Positions 6,972 through 14,816 of a stretch of DNA of 64,000 nucleotides are shown in pieces. Positions within the stretch are counted from its first letter, which is position 1. Each line of letters starts with the position of its first letter. This DNA comes from Pseudomonas hamedanensis (GTDB lineage Bacteria; Pseudomonadota; Gammaproteobacteria; Pseudomonadales; Pseudomonadaceae), in contig NZ_CP077091.1 of assembly GCF_014268595.2 (NCBI RefSeq), positions 5,376,001 to 5,440,000 on the forward strand. The letters are read 5' to 3'. The notes beneath the pieces are model-generated. The model was given only the letters and a program-made list of their open reading frames with translations, was not told the origin of the DNA and searched no databases. Made by a program: the position numbers and the translations under genes.

Positions 6972-9494
6972 TCAACCCGCCTTCTGCTCAGTGGAGGTCA
7001 CGTCGGCCAGAGTGTCTGGCGTGCAACGCAGGTCACCGATCATCAACACATTGTTTTCACGCCGATGGCTGTCGGCGTCGAGACGGAACTGACACAGCAA
7101 CTGATTGCCCTGGCGCACTTCCAGGGTCGGCGAGCCGGCGTTCATCTCCATTGAGAAAAAGCCATCGACCTCGGTCACGCCGCGGCTGGCATGGTTGATC
7201 ACATGGTGGCCCTTGAGCGGCAGCCCTTGTGCATCGACCAGACGCCCGAGCACCGTCAGGGTTTTCATCACGCGAACCTTGCGATACTCCACCCCGCCCT
7301 TGTTAAGGTGATAGCGGGTACGCGCCGGTTCGATGGTCGCGGCCGGGACGTTATTGCCCTCGAAATCGAAGCTCACCGAGCTGTTCTGATACGCGGTGAT
7401 CGGAATGAAATTGCGCCCCGGTTTCAACGCCGCACTGCCGCCGCTGTAATCGTCGGCACGCAGCAAGATGTTTTCGATGTCCGACTCGACATCGACAATC
7501 ATCCCCGCGCCGCGCACCTCGCTCTGGCTGGTCATGAGCATTTGCTCGCCGCCGATCACCAGCGTGCTGTCGAGGTTGAGGCCACCGGTGAAATTGCCGT
7601 TGTAGGACGAACGCTGGACAAAGCCATCGCCACCGACGGTGTCGGTGCGGAAGTTCGCCAGGCTGGACATGCCCACGCCATAGGTGTCGGTGAGCGCGGT
7701 GACCGACACGTTCTGCAGCACGTGGTCTTTGAAATCCCTGCGCCAGCCGAGCGAAGCATTGTTGTCGCGCGCGCCGTCACGCGCCGTGCGTGAACCGATA
7801 CTGCCGGTGATCTGCTGGCCCGGCGCGCCGAGCGCCAGGTTGACGCTCAGGTCGACCCCGCGATTGCGCGCATCGCCGCTGCTGTAGCTGCCCGGCCGAT
7901 CAAAGATCGACAAGCGCCAGCTGGCATCGCTGCCGAACAGCTCGGTGCGCTGGGTCCAGCCCATGTCGACACCGAAGCCCTCGACATTGCCCTCACTGTG
8001 CGACACCCGAGCGTTGATTGAACTCTTGCTGTTGACCCGATGGTTGAGCGCCAGCGACGAATTGCTGGTCTGGCCGATAAACACATTGCGCGGCCGTACC
8101 CGGGTGCCATCGGGCAGGGTGTCGTAGGTGTCCGTGGTGTCGAGCCAGCTGCGGTTGTGGCTGATCACGATGCTGCCGGCGCCGTAGTTATACAAGCTTT
8201 GCAGGTCAAGTCCGGTGCCGTAGTCCTCGGTCTTGTAGACGTTGGCGTACAGGCTGATGTGGTTGGCCAGCGTCCAGTCGATGGACGTGCCGTATTGCAG
8301 TTTTTCGCGGATCTGCCGCGCCGACATCCCGAGAATCACCCGCGGATGCAGCAGGTAATTGACGGCCGCGCCCGCGGTCGGACTGCCACTGGATTGCGTG
8401 TCCCAGTTGCTCAGCAACTTGCTTTCTTCGCCGGCGAACACGTTGTAGCGCCAGCGGTCATCGAGGTTGCGCCAGTTGTTGGGCTTGTACACCAACTCCT
8501 GGGTGGTGGAGGTGATCTGGCCGTCTTCGATCAGGCGCACTTCCACTTCATAGATACCGCCCGGCAAGGGACGGGTGTCGAGGGTCTGCAAACCGGCGGG
8601 CACTGACTGGGTATTGATCAGCAGGCCATCGCGCCAGATTTCCACCGAACCCTGGCGGTTGGCCGTGACATAGATCGGGTACACGCTGGGCATCGGCGAG
8701 TTGATGGCCAGACTGTCGGAGCTGCCGTACATGATGCCCACGGCGGTATCGGGGCTGGTGCCAAACGTACGCGGTTGGCGCGTCAGCCCTTCGGAATTGG
8801 GGGTGAAATAGCCCAGACGGAAAAAACTGCCTTGCAGTTCGCGCTGGGTGTGGAGTTCGTGCACGGCATGGTAGAGCTTGTCGTCCGGGCCGCCGAGGCG
8901 CGCCACTTGCAGGTTGAGCGTCTGGCTCCAGTTGCCGAGGCTGCCGGTAGCCTCCAGGCCGAAGCGCCCGCCCAGATCCTGTTCCTGGCCGCCATTGAGG
9001 TTGAGCTGGTTACGCACCATCAGACCACTGCTGCCGCCGTTGGGCTGCTCGTAATAGCGCTTGACCGAAGCGTCGCGCTCGGCGTTTTCGGTGAGGATCG
9101 ACACCGTCGAGTTTTCCAGGTTGTAGTGCACCGCCAGCAACTGCTCGGGACAGGCACTACTGCACGTCCCCAACGGTACGCCGGGCTTGAGCACGCTCGC
9201 CCATTTTTCCCGCTCGGTGGGGCCAAAACGGTTTTCGCTGGTGTCGGTGAATTCGAGCAGGGTGATGCGATCATCGCGCGACAGCACCACCATGGCCTCA
9301 CCCAGCGGCTGTTGATCGAGTTCGACTCGAACCGCCAGCGGCACATCAAAGAAATGCTCCTCGAAATCAGCTGGCAAGCCCTTGGCCTGCGCCAGCAGAC
9401 TGCGAGGCGTCGTGCCAGCGGAATTGGAAGCCACGGCTGCACTGGCACAAAACAACAGCGCAAGCGCAGCCGCGATGGGTGTCATCGGGAACAT
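6972..9494 (-). CDS. Outer-membrane usher, CfaC/CooC/CblC type
   Basis: An 840-residue outer-membrane protein with an N-terminal signal (M-T-P-I-A-A-A-L-A-L-L-F-C-A-S-A). A chaperone-binding N-terminal domain follows (residues about 35-140), then a long beta-barrel. The plug-like insertion (I-Y-V-T-A-N-R-Q-G-S-V-E-I-W-R-D-G, about 265-330) and a C-terminal beta-sandwich (V-L-G-R-L-V-D-A-Q-G-L-P-L-K-G, about 745 onward) match TcfC/CfaC ushers. It is the assembly platform that takes chaperone-subunit complexes and threads the pilus through the outer membrane. It follows the major pilin after a strong hairpin (9532-9555), which should lower its expression relative to pilin. Confidence 0.9.
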   Translation of the reverse strand: MFPMTPIAAALALLFCASAAVASNSAGTTPRSLLAQAKGLPADFEEHFFDVPLAVRVELDQQPLGEAMVVLSRDDRITLLEFTDTSENRFGPTEREKWASVLKPGVPLGTCSSACPEQLLAVHYNLENSTVSILTENAERDASVKRYYEQPNGGSSGLMVRNQLNLNGGQEQDLGGRFGLEATGSLGNWSQTLNLQVARLGGPDDKLYHAVHELHTQRELQGSFFRLGYFTPNSEGLTRQPRTFGTSPDTAVGIMYGSSDSLAINSPMPSVYPIYVTANRQGSVEIWRDGLLINTQSVPAGLQTLDTRPLPGGIYEVEVRLIEDGQITSTTQELVYKPNNWRNLDDRWRYNVFAGEESKLLSNWDTQSSGSPTAGAAVNYLLHPRVILGMSARQIREKLQYGTSIDWTLANHISLYANVYKTEDYGTGLDLQSLYNYGAGSIVISHNRSWLDTTDTYDTLPDGTRVRPRNVFIGQTSNSSLALNHRVNSKSSINARVSHSEGNVEGFGVDMGWTQRTELFGSDASWRLSIFDRPGSYSSGDARNRGVDLSVNLALGAPGQQITGSIGSRTARDGARDNNASLGWRRDFKDHVLQNVSVTALTDTYGVGMSSLANFRTDTVGGDGFVQRSSYNGNFTGGLNLDSTLVIGGEQMLMTSQSEVRGAGMIVDVESDIENILLRADDYSGGSAALKPGRNFIPITAYQNSSVSFDFEGNNVPAATIEPARTRYHLNKGGVEYRKVRVMKTLTVLGRLVDAQGLPLKGHHVINHASRGVTEVDGFFSMEMNAGSPTLEVRQGNQLLCQFRLDADSHRRENNVLMIGDLRCTPDTLADVTSTEQKAG

Positions 9495-9531
9495 GAACTC
9501 TTACTCTGGTTACGAAGGATGGAAGTCCGAC

Positions 9532-9555
9532 GGGGCAGACATTGCTGTCTGCCCC
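9532..9555 (-). promoter_or_regulatory. Pilin-usher intercistronic hairpin (attenuator or mRNA stabiliser)
   Basis: A perfect 10-bp inverted repeat, GGGGCAGACA / TGTCTGCCCC, with a 4-base loop lies in the 109-bp gap between the major pilin stop and the usher start. No T-tract follows on the minus strand, so it is unlikely to be a full intrinsic terminator. A hairpin here can protect the 3' end of pilin mRNA or partly end transcription, giving more pilin than usher. Confidence 0.65.
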
Positions 9556-9603
9556 AATCGGTAAACGCTGACTACCGTCAGGGTTGAAGGCCGAATGGGC
9601 CGA

Positions 9604-10089
9604 TCAAGGCCCAGCCGGAGGAACGGCGTCGAAAGTCATCGCAACCACACCGGTGTAATCGCCCGGAGTGAAAGTGTTACCAACGGCGCTGATTTTCAGC
9701 GGCGCACGGTAGTTCACGTCGGATTCAGCCTCACCGACGATTTCCTGTGGCGTCAGGGTCAAAACCTTGTTGTTGATCGCCACTTGCAGATCGATGCTGC
9801 TCGAACCGGAGATCAACTTCGGCACGCTGTCGAGGCTGGCGTGAACCGAACCGCTGTTGTTGCGCACGTCAAAGAAACCGGTCACGTCACGCATCTTGCC
9901 GGTCGCCGGCTGATAGCTCATGTCCTGGTCTTTGTTGACCAGATCAGGGTCGGTTGGAACGATATAGAAACCATTGGTCGGCACGTGAGCGACGAGGCTG
10001 ATGGAGTGCGCAGCTTCACCGGCGGCGAACGCGCCAGTGGAAGCCATGGCCAGTGCCAGAGGAGCAGCGATTGCGAGTTTCTTGAACAT
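9604..10089 (-). CDS. Major pilin, CS1/CFA/I/cable-pilus family
   Basis: A 161-residue precursor starting M-F-K-K-L-A-I-A-A-P-L-A-L-A-M with a signal peptide ending A-F-A-A. The mature chain is about 138 residues, lacks cysteine, and carries the family features F-Y-I-V-P-T-D-P (about residue 42), F-F-D-V-R-N (about 73) and the C-terminal G-D-Y-T-G-V-V-A-M-T-F strand. These subunits polymerise by donor-strand exchange into the shaft of alternate chaperone-usher pili. It is the first gene of the minus-strand pilus locus, as expected for the most abundant product, and an AGGTA ribosome site lies just upstream. The next gene, the usher, follows a strong hairpin. Confidence 0.88.
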   Translation of the reverse strand: MFKKLAIAAPLALAMASTGAFAAGEAAHSISLVAHVPTNGFYIVPTDPDLVNKDQDMSYQPATGKMRDVTGFFDVRNNSGSVHASLDSVPKLISGSSSIDLQVAINNKVLTLTPQEIVGEAESDVNYRAPLKISAVGNTFTPGDYTGVVAMTFDAVPPAGP

Positions 10090-10586
10090 CGGTCAGTACC
10101 TGTTTCTGTCTATAAGGGAGTTCATTCAAAGTTCCAACCGACCGTATCTCTAGTTGAGACAAATCAATTCGAACCTTCAACGCCGGGGCATGATCGACTG
10201 TTACCTCTGGAATGTAAGCAGGCAACTTCCGACAACCACGTAGCCCAACACCCCTTGATCCCGCCAGAAAAAAGACTGAAAAACAGAGACTTGCAAAAGT
10301 AACTGTAAGTTATCCCCTACATACAGTTATCCGGAAAAAACCATGCAGCAACTTTAATCAACAGGCATGCCAACTTAGCACTGTTTAGAATACAAGCTCT
10401 ACGACAACTAGAGCGTTAACTTTAACTCTCGGGTTACGCCGCAGAATTATTGATTCGGAAAATAAATTGTTGCGTTCAAGCTGGCCAACCGCTCGTCCGG
10501 CGCGTTCGGATCAGAGGAAAAAGGCCTTGCGCGAGCTTTAAGATATATCTTAAGTTGTATCTAAACACGACGAGAGAAAGCGAAAA
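10090..10586. promoter_or_regulatory. AT-rich divergent intergenic region with inverted repeats
   Basis: A 497-bp gene-free stretch, visibly AT-richer than its neighbours, separates the divergently read pilin operon and padR gene. It contains the inverted repeat TAACTGTA (10300-10307) / TACAGTTA (10322-10329), a direct repeat AGTTATCC within and after it, and the padR-side palindrome described separately. I could not identify a convincing sigma70 or sigma54 promoter for the pilin. The AT richness would suit silencing by MvaT/H-NS-like proteins (inference). Confidence 0.5.
10538..10553. promoter_or_regulatory. Palindromic operator candidate upstream of padR-type gene
   Basis: TTAAGATATATCTTAA is a perfect 16-bp palindrome, 33 bp before the start of the PadR-family gene. 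Position and symmetry fit an autoregulatory site for that repressor, which would control itself and the coupled ferric reductase. Confidence 0.6.
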
Positions 10587-11162
10587 ATGAGAGACCCTCA
10601 TTCCCCCCACCGCGAACACGCTGATGGCCGCGACGGCTTCGAAAAACGCCCCGGCCGCGAGCGCGGCGGGCGCGGTCCGCGAGTGTTCGCCCCCGGTGAT
10701 CTGAAACTGCTGCTGTTGGCGCTGATCGCCGAACAGCCGTGTCACGGCTACGACCTGATCCGCCAGATCGAAGGCATGTTCGATGGCGCCTACAGCCCGA
10801 GCCCCGGCGTGATCTACCCGACCCTGACCTTTCTGGAAGAAAGCGACCTGATTGCCGGCGACGCCGAGGGTGGCAAAAAACGCTACCGCGTCACCGACAC
10901 CGGTCGTTTGTCGTTAAGCGAACAGGCCGTGGCGCTCGACGGCGTGCGCATGCGCATCGAGGTCAGCAAGCGCTCCCTGCGCGGCCACGACCGCCCGCCG
11001 GAAATTCATGAAGCAGTGCATAACCTGCGCCATGCCCTGCAGATGCATCACGGACGCTGGAGCGCGGCAGAAATCCTGCGTGTACGCGATCTGCTCAACG
11101 ACACCGCCAAAGCCATCGTCGACGGCCCTGCCGTTCAACCTGCCCCGGAGAAAGCCGAATGA
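10587..11162 (+). CDS. PadR-family transcriptional regulator (YqjI-like)
   Basis: A 191-residue protein. Residues about 1-32 are a charged, His- and Arg-rich tail (P-H-S-P-H-R-E-H). A PadR winged helix follows (L-K-L-L-L-L-A-L-I-A-E-Q-P-C-H-G-Y-D-L, then S-P-G-V-I-Y-P-T-L), then a helical dimerisation tail. The neighbour is a siderophore-interacting reductase whose start overlaps this stop by 4 bp. This matches E. coli YqjI, a nickel-responsive PadR protein with a His-rich N-terminus that represses yqjH, although in E. coli the two genes are divergent. Metal sensing here is inference. A perfect palindrome at 10538-10553 is the likely operator. The ribosome site is a weak GAGAG about 12 bases upstream. 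Confidence 0.85.
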   Translation: MRDPHSPHREHADGRDGFEKRPGRERGGRGPRVFAPGDLKLLLLALIAEQPCHGYDLIRQIEGMFDGAYSPSPGVIYPTLTFLEESDLIAGDAEGGKKRYRVTDTGRLSLSEQAVALDGVRMRIEVSKRSLRGHDRPPEIHEAVHNLRHALQMHHGRWSAAEILRVRDLLNDTAKAIVDGPAVQPAPEKAE

Positions 11163-11944
11163 CTGCAGTCGATAGCCAAACCATCCACCGCGTGATGCAC
11201 GAGATCAAACGACGCAAGCTGCAAGTGTTGCGCGTCACCGACCTGACCCCGCGCATGCGCCGCATCACCCTCGGCGGGCCGGAATTGGCCGGATTTATCA
11301 GTCTGGGCACGGACGATCACGTCAAACTGCTGTTCCCGCAGAACGCCGAGCAGGCAGCGGCGCTGGAGACCCTGGTACTCGGCGCTGGCAAGGACAACGG
11401 GCCGTTGCCCGAGATGCGCGACTACACACCGCGCCGTTACGATTTGGAAAAAATGGAGCTGGACATCGATTTTGTCCTGCACGGCGACGGTCCTGCCTCG
11501 ACCTGGGCGGAACAGGCGCAGCCCGGACAGTTTCTGCACATCGGCGGCCCCCGCGGTTCGATGATCGTGCCGGACATTTTCGACAGCTATCTGTTGATTG
11601 GCGACGAAACCGCCCTGCCCGCCATCGCCCGCCGCCTCGAAGGTCTGGCGGCGAATCGCAAGGCGCTGGTGGTGATTGAAGTGGAAAACGGTGCCGAGCA
11701 GCAAAAGCTGGACAGTGCCGCGCAGGTCAACGTGATTTGGGTGCTGCGTGAAGGTGGCCAGGACAACCTGCTGACCACCGTCAGACAGTTGCAAGTGCCC
11801 AAGGGCAATCTGTATGCCTGGGTGGCAACCGAGACCAGGGTTTCGCGGCAGATTCGCCGTGTGCTGATCGATGAGCATGGGCTGGATGAACAGTTCATCA
11901 AGGCTGTCGGTTACTGGCGCGCCGAAGGCTCTGACGAAGAGTAA
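11159..11944 (+). CDS. Siderophore-interacting protein, FAD-dependent ferric-chelate reductase (YqjH/ViuB-like)
   Basis: A 261-residue cytoplasmic flavoprotein. The N-terminal FAD-binding barrel carries R-R-I-T-L-G-G-P-E-L and the Y-T-P-R-R-Y FAD motif (D-Y-T-P-R-R-Y-D, about residue 90). F-V-L-H-G-D-G-P-A-S-T-W-A is the siderophore-interacting-protein signature, and the C-terminal half is a NADPH-binding domain. The enzyme should release iron from ferric siderophores by reduction. It is translationally coupled to the PadR gene (ATGA at 11159-11162), so both are probably under the same palindrome. Function is well supported by family; the siderophore served is unknown. Confidence 0.88.
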   Translation: MTAVDSQTIHRVMHEIKRRKLQVLRVTDLTPRMRRITLGGPELAGFISLGTDDHVKLLFPQNAEQAAALETLVLGAGKDNGPLPEMRDYTPRRYDLEKMELDIDFVLHGDGPASTWAEQAQPGQFLHIGGPRGSMIVPDIFDSYLLIGDETALPAIARRLEGLAANRKALVVIEVENGAEQQKLDSAAQVNVIWVLREGGQDNLLTTVRQLQVPKGNLYAWVATETRVSRQIRRVLIDEHGLDEQFIKAVGYWRAEGSDEE

Positions 11945-11953
11945 TGCTCCACC

Positions 11954-12042
11954 TGTAGGAGTGAGCCTGCTCGCGATAGCGCTCTATCAGTTGATGCAAC
12001 TGTGAATGACAGACCGCTATCGCGAGCAGGCTCACTCCTACA
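11954..12042. repeat. REPIN (paired inverted REP)
   Basis: Two REP units, TGTAGGAGTGAGCCTGCTCG and its inverse, flank a 40-bp spacer between convergent genes. This is the most common REPIN type in this window. It may act as a transcription stop or mRNA-stabilising hairpin between the two genes. Confidence 0.9.
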
Positions 12043-12670
12043 ATGATTTTCGGCGATCCAGACCTATCACCAGCAGGCCCACCAGCACAAACCCGACCAA
12101 TATCCCGCCGGCATTCGCCAGCACCTGTGGATAACCCAACACTGCCACATCAATGAACGGATACGCATACGCGCCAAGCAAATGCCCGCGCAGCAAGGCG
12201 TAGACGAAATACACCAGCGGATAAATCAACCACACCGGTAAGTGCCACAGGCGCAAGGTGCCTTTGGGGACGCACCACCACCAGTAGCCCAGAAACAGCA
12301 ACGGCATGACGTCGTGGAGCAGTTCATCAGCGACAAACTGCCAACCTTCGGGATGCCACAGATGCCGCAGCAGCAGACTGTAGGCCAATCCAACCACTGC
12401 GATGCTTACGGCAATTCCACTGCTCACCCAAGGCTTTCGAAACCAGCGCCGCACGGCGGATTCGCGATCAGTCACGGCACAGGTCAGCACCGTCGCCGCC
12501 AGCGTATTGGTCAATATGGTGAAGTAGCTGAAGAAGCTCACCAGCCCGCCCAGCAGGCTGGCGCCGACGCTCAATCGTGCGAAAAAAATCAGGTACAACT
12601 GAATCGCCAGTCCTGTCCAGCCCAACACGGCCAGGCAGGTGATCAAGCGTCGCCGCCTTGCGCTGTCCAT
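12038..12670 (-). CDS. Pr6Pr-family integral membrane protein
   Basis: A 210-residue hydrophobic protein with about six transmembrane segments, for example L-A-V-L-G-W-T-G-L-A-I-Q-L-Y-L-I and the last G-I-L-V-G-F-V-L-V-G-L-L-V-I. It has the family features F-S-Y-F-T-I-L-T-N (about residue 47) and H-D-V-M-P-L-L-F (about 119), seen in Pr6Pr/FAR-17a/AIG1-like proteins. The biochemical role of the bacterial members is not known to me. It starts 1 bp after the stop of the VF530 gene, so the two form an operon, and its 3' end runs into a REPIN. Confidence 0.75.
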   Translation of the reverse strand: MDSARRRRLITCLAVLGWTGLAIQLYLIFFARLSVGASLLGGLVSFFSYFTILTNTLAATVLTCAVTDRESAVRRWFRKPWVSSGIAVSIAVVGLAYSLLLRHLWHPEGWQFVADELLHDVMPLLFLGYWWWCVPKGTLRLWHLPVWLIYPLVYFVYALLRGHLLGAYAYPFIDVAVLGYPQVLANAGGILVGFVLVGLLVIGLDRRKSL

Positions 12671-12671
12671 G

Positions 12672-12902
12672 TCAGAGCGGTCGCTTGGTGCGCATCAGCT
12701 TCACGTACAGACGCTCGACTTTCTCCCGTGCCCACGGGGTTTTACGCAGAAAGGTCAGGCTCGACTTGATGCTGGGATCGCTCTTGAAGCAACGGATGTC
12801 GATGCGCTCGGCCAGCCCCGACCACTCGTAGTGAGTCACCAGTGCGTTGAGGATCTGTTCAAGGGTCACGCCGTGCAGCGGATCGGGGGATTGTTCGTTC
12901 AT
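12672..12902 (-). CDS. VF530-family small DNA-binding protein (DUF2132)
   Basis: A 76-residue basic protein: [11 protein letters not shown], then [24 protein letters not shown], and F-L-R-K-T-P-W-A-R. These are the hallmark blocks of the VF530 family, whose Vibrio member has a known fold and is described as DNA-binding. ATG 12902 is chosen because it gives the family length; the frame stays open upstream through a repeat and is not coding there. An AAAGG lies about 9 bases upstream. It is the first gene of a two-gene operon with the Pr6Pr membrane protein. Confidence 0.82.
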   Translation of the reverse strand: MNEQSPDPLHGVTLEQILNALVTHYEWSGLAERIDIRCFKSDPSIKSSLTFLRKTPWAREKVERLYVKLMRTKRPL

Positions 12903-13236
12903 GCCGGGCCTTTGGACGAAGTGGAAATGCTTAAAGCCGCGCACCTTAGCCGAGGGGATGATCGGGTGGAAGGCCTTCCTGCAAATGTAGGTCAAGGTCA
13001 AAAGATCGCAGCGTTTCGCAGCTCCTACAGGTTGTACGCATTTCAAGGTAGGGGCTGCCGAAGGCTGCGATCTTTTCGCACTGTTACCAAATCCGAAAGG
13101 ATGCATGTTTATAAAAGGCCTTTGTCTTTTTGTAACAGATCATTATCCTGCCGCCCTTCTGCTTAAACGCTTCACTGCCTGCGTCATATTGAAGCGCCGC
13201 AATCGCACCCGAAAAACACCAAAAAAAGACTTATTC
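12903..13236. other. Intergenic region with repeat and porin leader
   Basis: A 334-bp stretch between the divergent VF530 and OprB genes. It holds an inverted repeat at 13000-13076 and an AT-rich leader ahead of the porin. No further gene is supported, and I do not see a clear HexR- or GltR-type site by eye. Confidence 0.6.
13000..13076. repeat. Inverted intergenic repeat (GATCGCAGC type)
   Basis: Arms AAAAGATCGCAGC and GCTGCGATCTTTT (13064-13076) enclose AGCTCCTACAG and GTAGGGGCTGCC sub-arms. It is a second class of palindromic Pseudomonas intergenic repeat, unrelated to the REPs with GCTCGCGA cores elsewhere in the window. Confidence 0.75.
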
Positions 13237-14598
13237 ATGCCTGATTTTTCCTCACCCCGAGACAGCGCTATCTCAATCCTGCGCACCCTTGGCGGCTGCA
13301 CCGCCCTGGGCCTCGCCACTTGTGTTCAAGCCGCTCCGGCGTTCGACAGTGAATCACCGTGGATGCTCGGTGACTGGAACGGCACGCGCACAGAGCTTTC
13401 GGAAAAAGGCTACGACTTCAAGCTCGATTACACCGGCGAAATGGGCAGTAACCTGCACGGCGGCTATGACCACGACCGCACCGCGCGCTACAGCGATCAG
13501 TTCGGCCTCGGCACGCATCTTGACCTGCAAAAAATCCTCGGCTGGGACGGCGCCGAGTTTCAACTGACCCTCACCAAACGCAGCGGCAACAACATCAGCA
13601 ACGACCGCATCAACGACCCGCGCGTCGGCGGCTTCACCTCGGCGCAGGAAGTCTGGGGCCGTGGCCAGACCACGCGCCTGACGCAGATGTGGTACCAGCA
13701 GAAATTCCTCGACCAGAAGCTCGACATCAAGGTTGGCCGTTTCGGCGAAGGCGAAGATTTCAACAGCTTCCCCTGCGATTTCCAAAACCTGGCCTTCTGC
13801 GGTTCGCAGGTCGGTAACTGGGTCGGCGGCATCTGGTACAACTGGCCGGTCAGCCAATGGGCGCTGCGGGTCAAATATCACCTGACGCCGGAGCTGTACG
13901 CGCAGGTCGGCGCCTATGAGCAGAATCCGTCGAACCTGGATCGCGGCAACGGTTTCAAACTCAGCGGCAGCGGCACTCAAGGCGCAATCCTGCCGATCGA
14001 GCTGGTGTGGACGCCGAAGCTCAACGGCCTGCCAGGCGAATACCGCGCCGGCTACTACTACAGCAACGCCAAGGCCGCTGATGTTTATAAAGACCAGAAC
14101 GGCCAGCCGGCAGCCCTCAGCGGCGAAGCCTACCGCAGCGCGTCGAGCAAGCATGGCGTGTGGCTCGGCGTGCAGCAGCAGGTCACCAGCGTCGCCAGCG
14201 ACAACTCGCGTGGCTTGAGCCTGTTCGCCAACGCGACGATGCACGACAAGAAAACCAACGCCATCGACAACTACGTGCAGGCCGGCCTGACCTACAAAGG
14301 CCCGTTTGATGCCCGCGCCAAGGATGACATCGGTTTCGCCCTCGCCCGCGTGCACGTCAACCCGGCCTATCGCAAAAACGCCGAAATGAGCAACCGCGCC
14401 AATGCCGTCTACGACTACGACGATCCGTCCTTCCTGCCACCGCAGGACACCGAATACAGCGCCGAGCTGTATTACGGCGTGCACGTGACGAACTGGCTGA
14501 CCGTACGCCCGAACCTGCAATACATCCGCCACCCCGGTGGCGTGAACGACGTCGACGACGCCCTGATCGGCGGAATCAAGATCCAGTCGTCGTTCTAA
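13237..14598 (+). CDS. oprB: Carbohydrate-selective porin OprB
   Basis: A 453-residue outer-membrane protein. Start ATG 13237 gives a signal segment (I-S-I-L-R-T-L-G-G-C-T-A-L-G-L-A) with cleavage near V-Q-A-A. The mature start S-P-W-M-L-G-D-W-N-G-T-R is the classic OprB entry motif, followed by L-D-Y-T-G-E and repeated amphipathic strands. The chain ends in F (I-K-I-Q-S-S-F), as required for barrel insertion. OprB lets glucose into the periplasm. The next gene is membrane glucose dehydrogenase, so the two form a functional pair for direct periplasmic glucose oxidation. A REPIN separates them, so they may be separate transcripts. The frame extends upstream to 13105, but without the signal organisation. 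Confidence 0.92.
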   Translation: MPDFSSPRDSAISILRTLGGCTALGLATCVQAAPAFDSESPWMLGDWNGTRTELSEKGYDFKLDYTGEMGSNLHGGYDHDRTARYSDQFGLGTHLDLQKILGWDGAEFQLTLTKRSGNNISNDRINDPRVGGFTSAQEVWGRGQTTRLTQMWYQQKFLDQKLDIKVGRFGEGEDFNSFPCDFQNLAFCGSQVGNWVGGIWYNWPVSQWALRVKYHLTPELYAQVGAYEQNPSNLDRGNGFKLSGSGTQGAILPIELVWTPKLNGLPGEYRAGYYYSNAKAADVYKDQNGQPAALSGEAYRSASSKHGVWLGVQQQVTSVASDNSRGLSLFANATMHDKKTNAIDNYVQAGLTYKGPFDARAKDDIGFALARVHVNPAYRKNAEMSNRANAVYDYDDPSFLPPQDTEYSAELYYGVHVTNWLTVRPNLQYIRHPGGVNDVDDALIGGIKIQSSF

Positions 14599-14614
14599 AG
14601 AATACGCAACCTCC

Positions 14615-14704
14615 TGTAGGAGTGAGCCTGCTCGCGATAGCGGTGTTCCAGGCGACCTCTCCAGTGGCTGAAAAACCGCTATCGCGAGCAGGCTCACTCC
14701 TACA
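14615..14704. repeat. REPIN between oprB and gcd
   Basis: Paired TGTAGGAGTGAGCCTGCTCG units in inverted orientation with GCGATAGCGG / CCGCTATCGC inner arms. It can fold into a long hairpin downstream of oprB. Confidence 0.9.
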
Positions 14705-14816
14705 CAAATGCATTTCGTTAGCCGAACAAGTTTTTCAACTGAACCATGCCCACGCCAAATCGTCATCTAAAGTGACTACAGCGCGGGACTACATAAACGT
14801 CACGGAGAATCACACT

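Noticed and set aside
13354..14766. Minus-strand frame of 470 codons opposite oprB
   Set aside because: Val/Ala-rich antisense artefact of GC-rich codon use; OprB motifs are on the plus strand.
14622..14816. N-terminal extension of glucose dehydrogenase
   Set aside because: It translates a REPIN; the ribosome site and membrane anchor begin at 14817.
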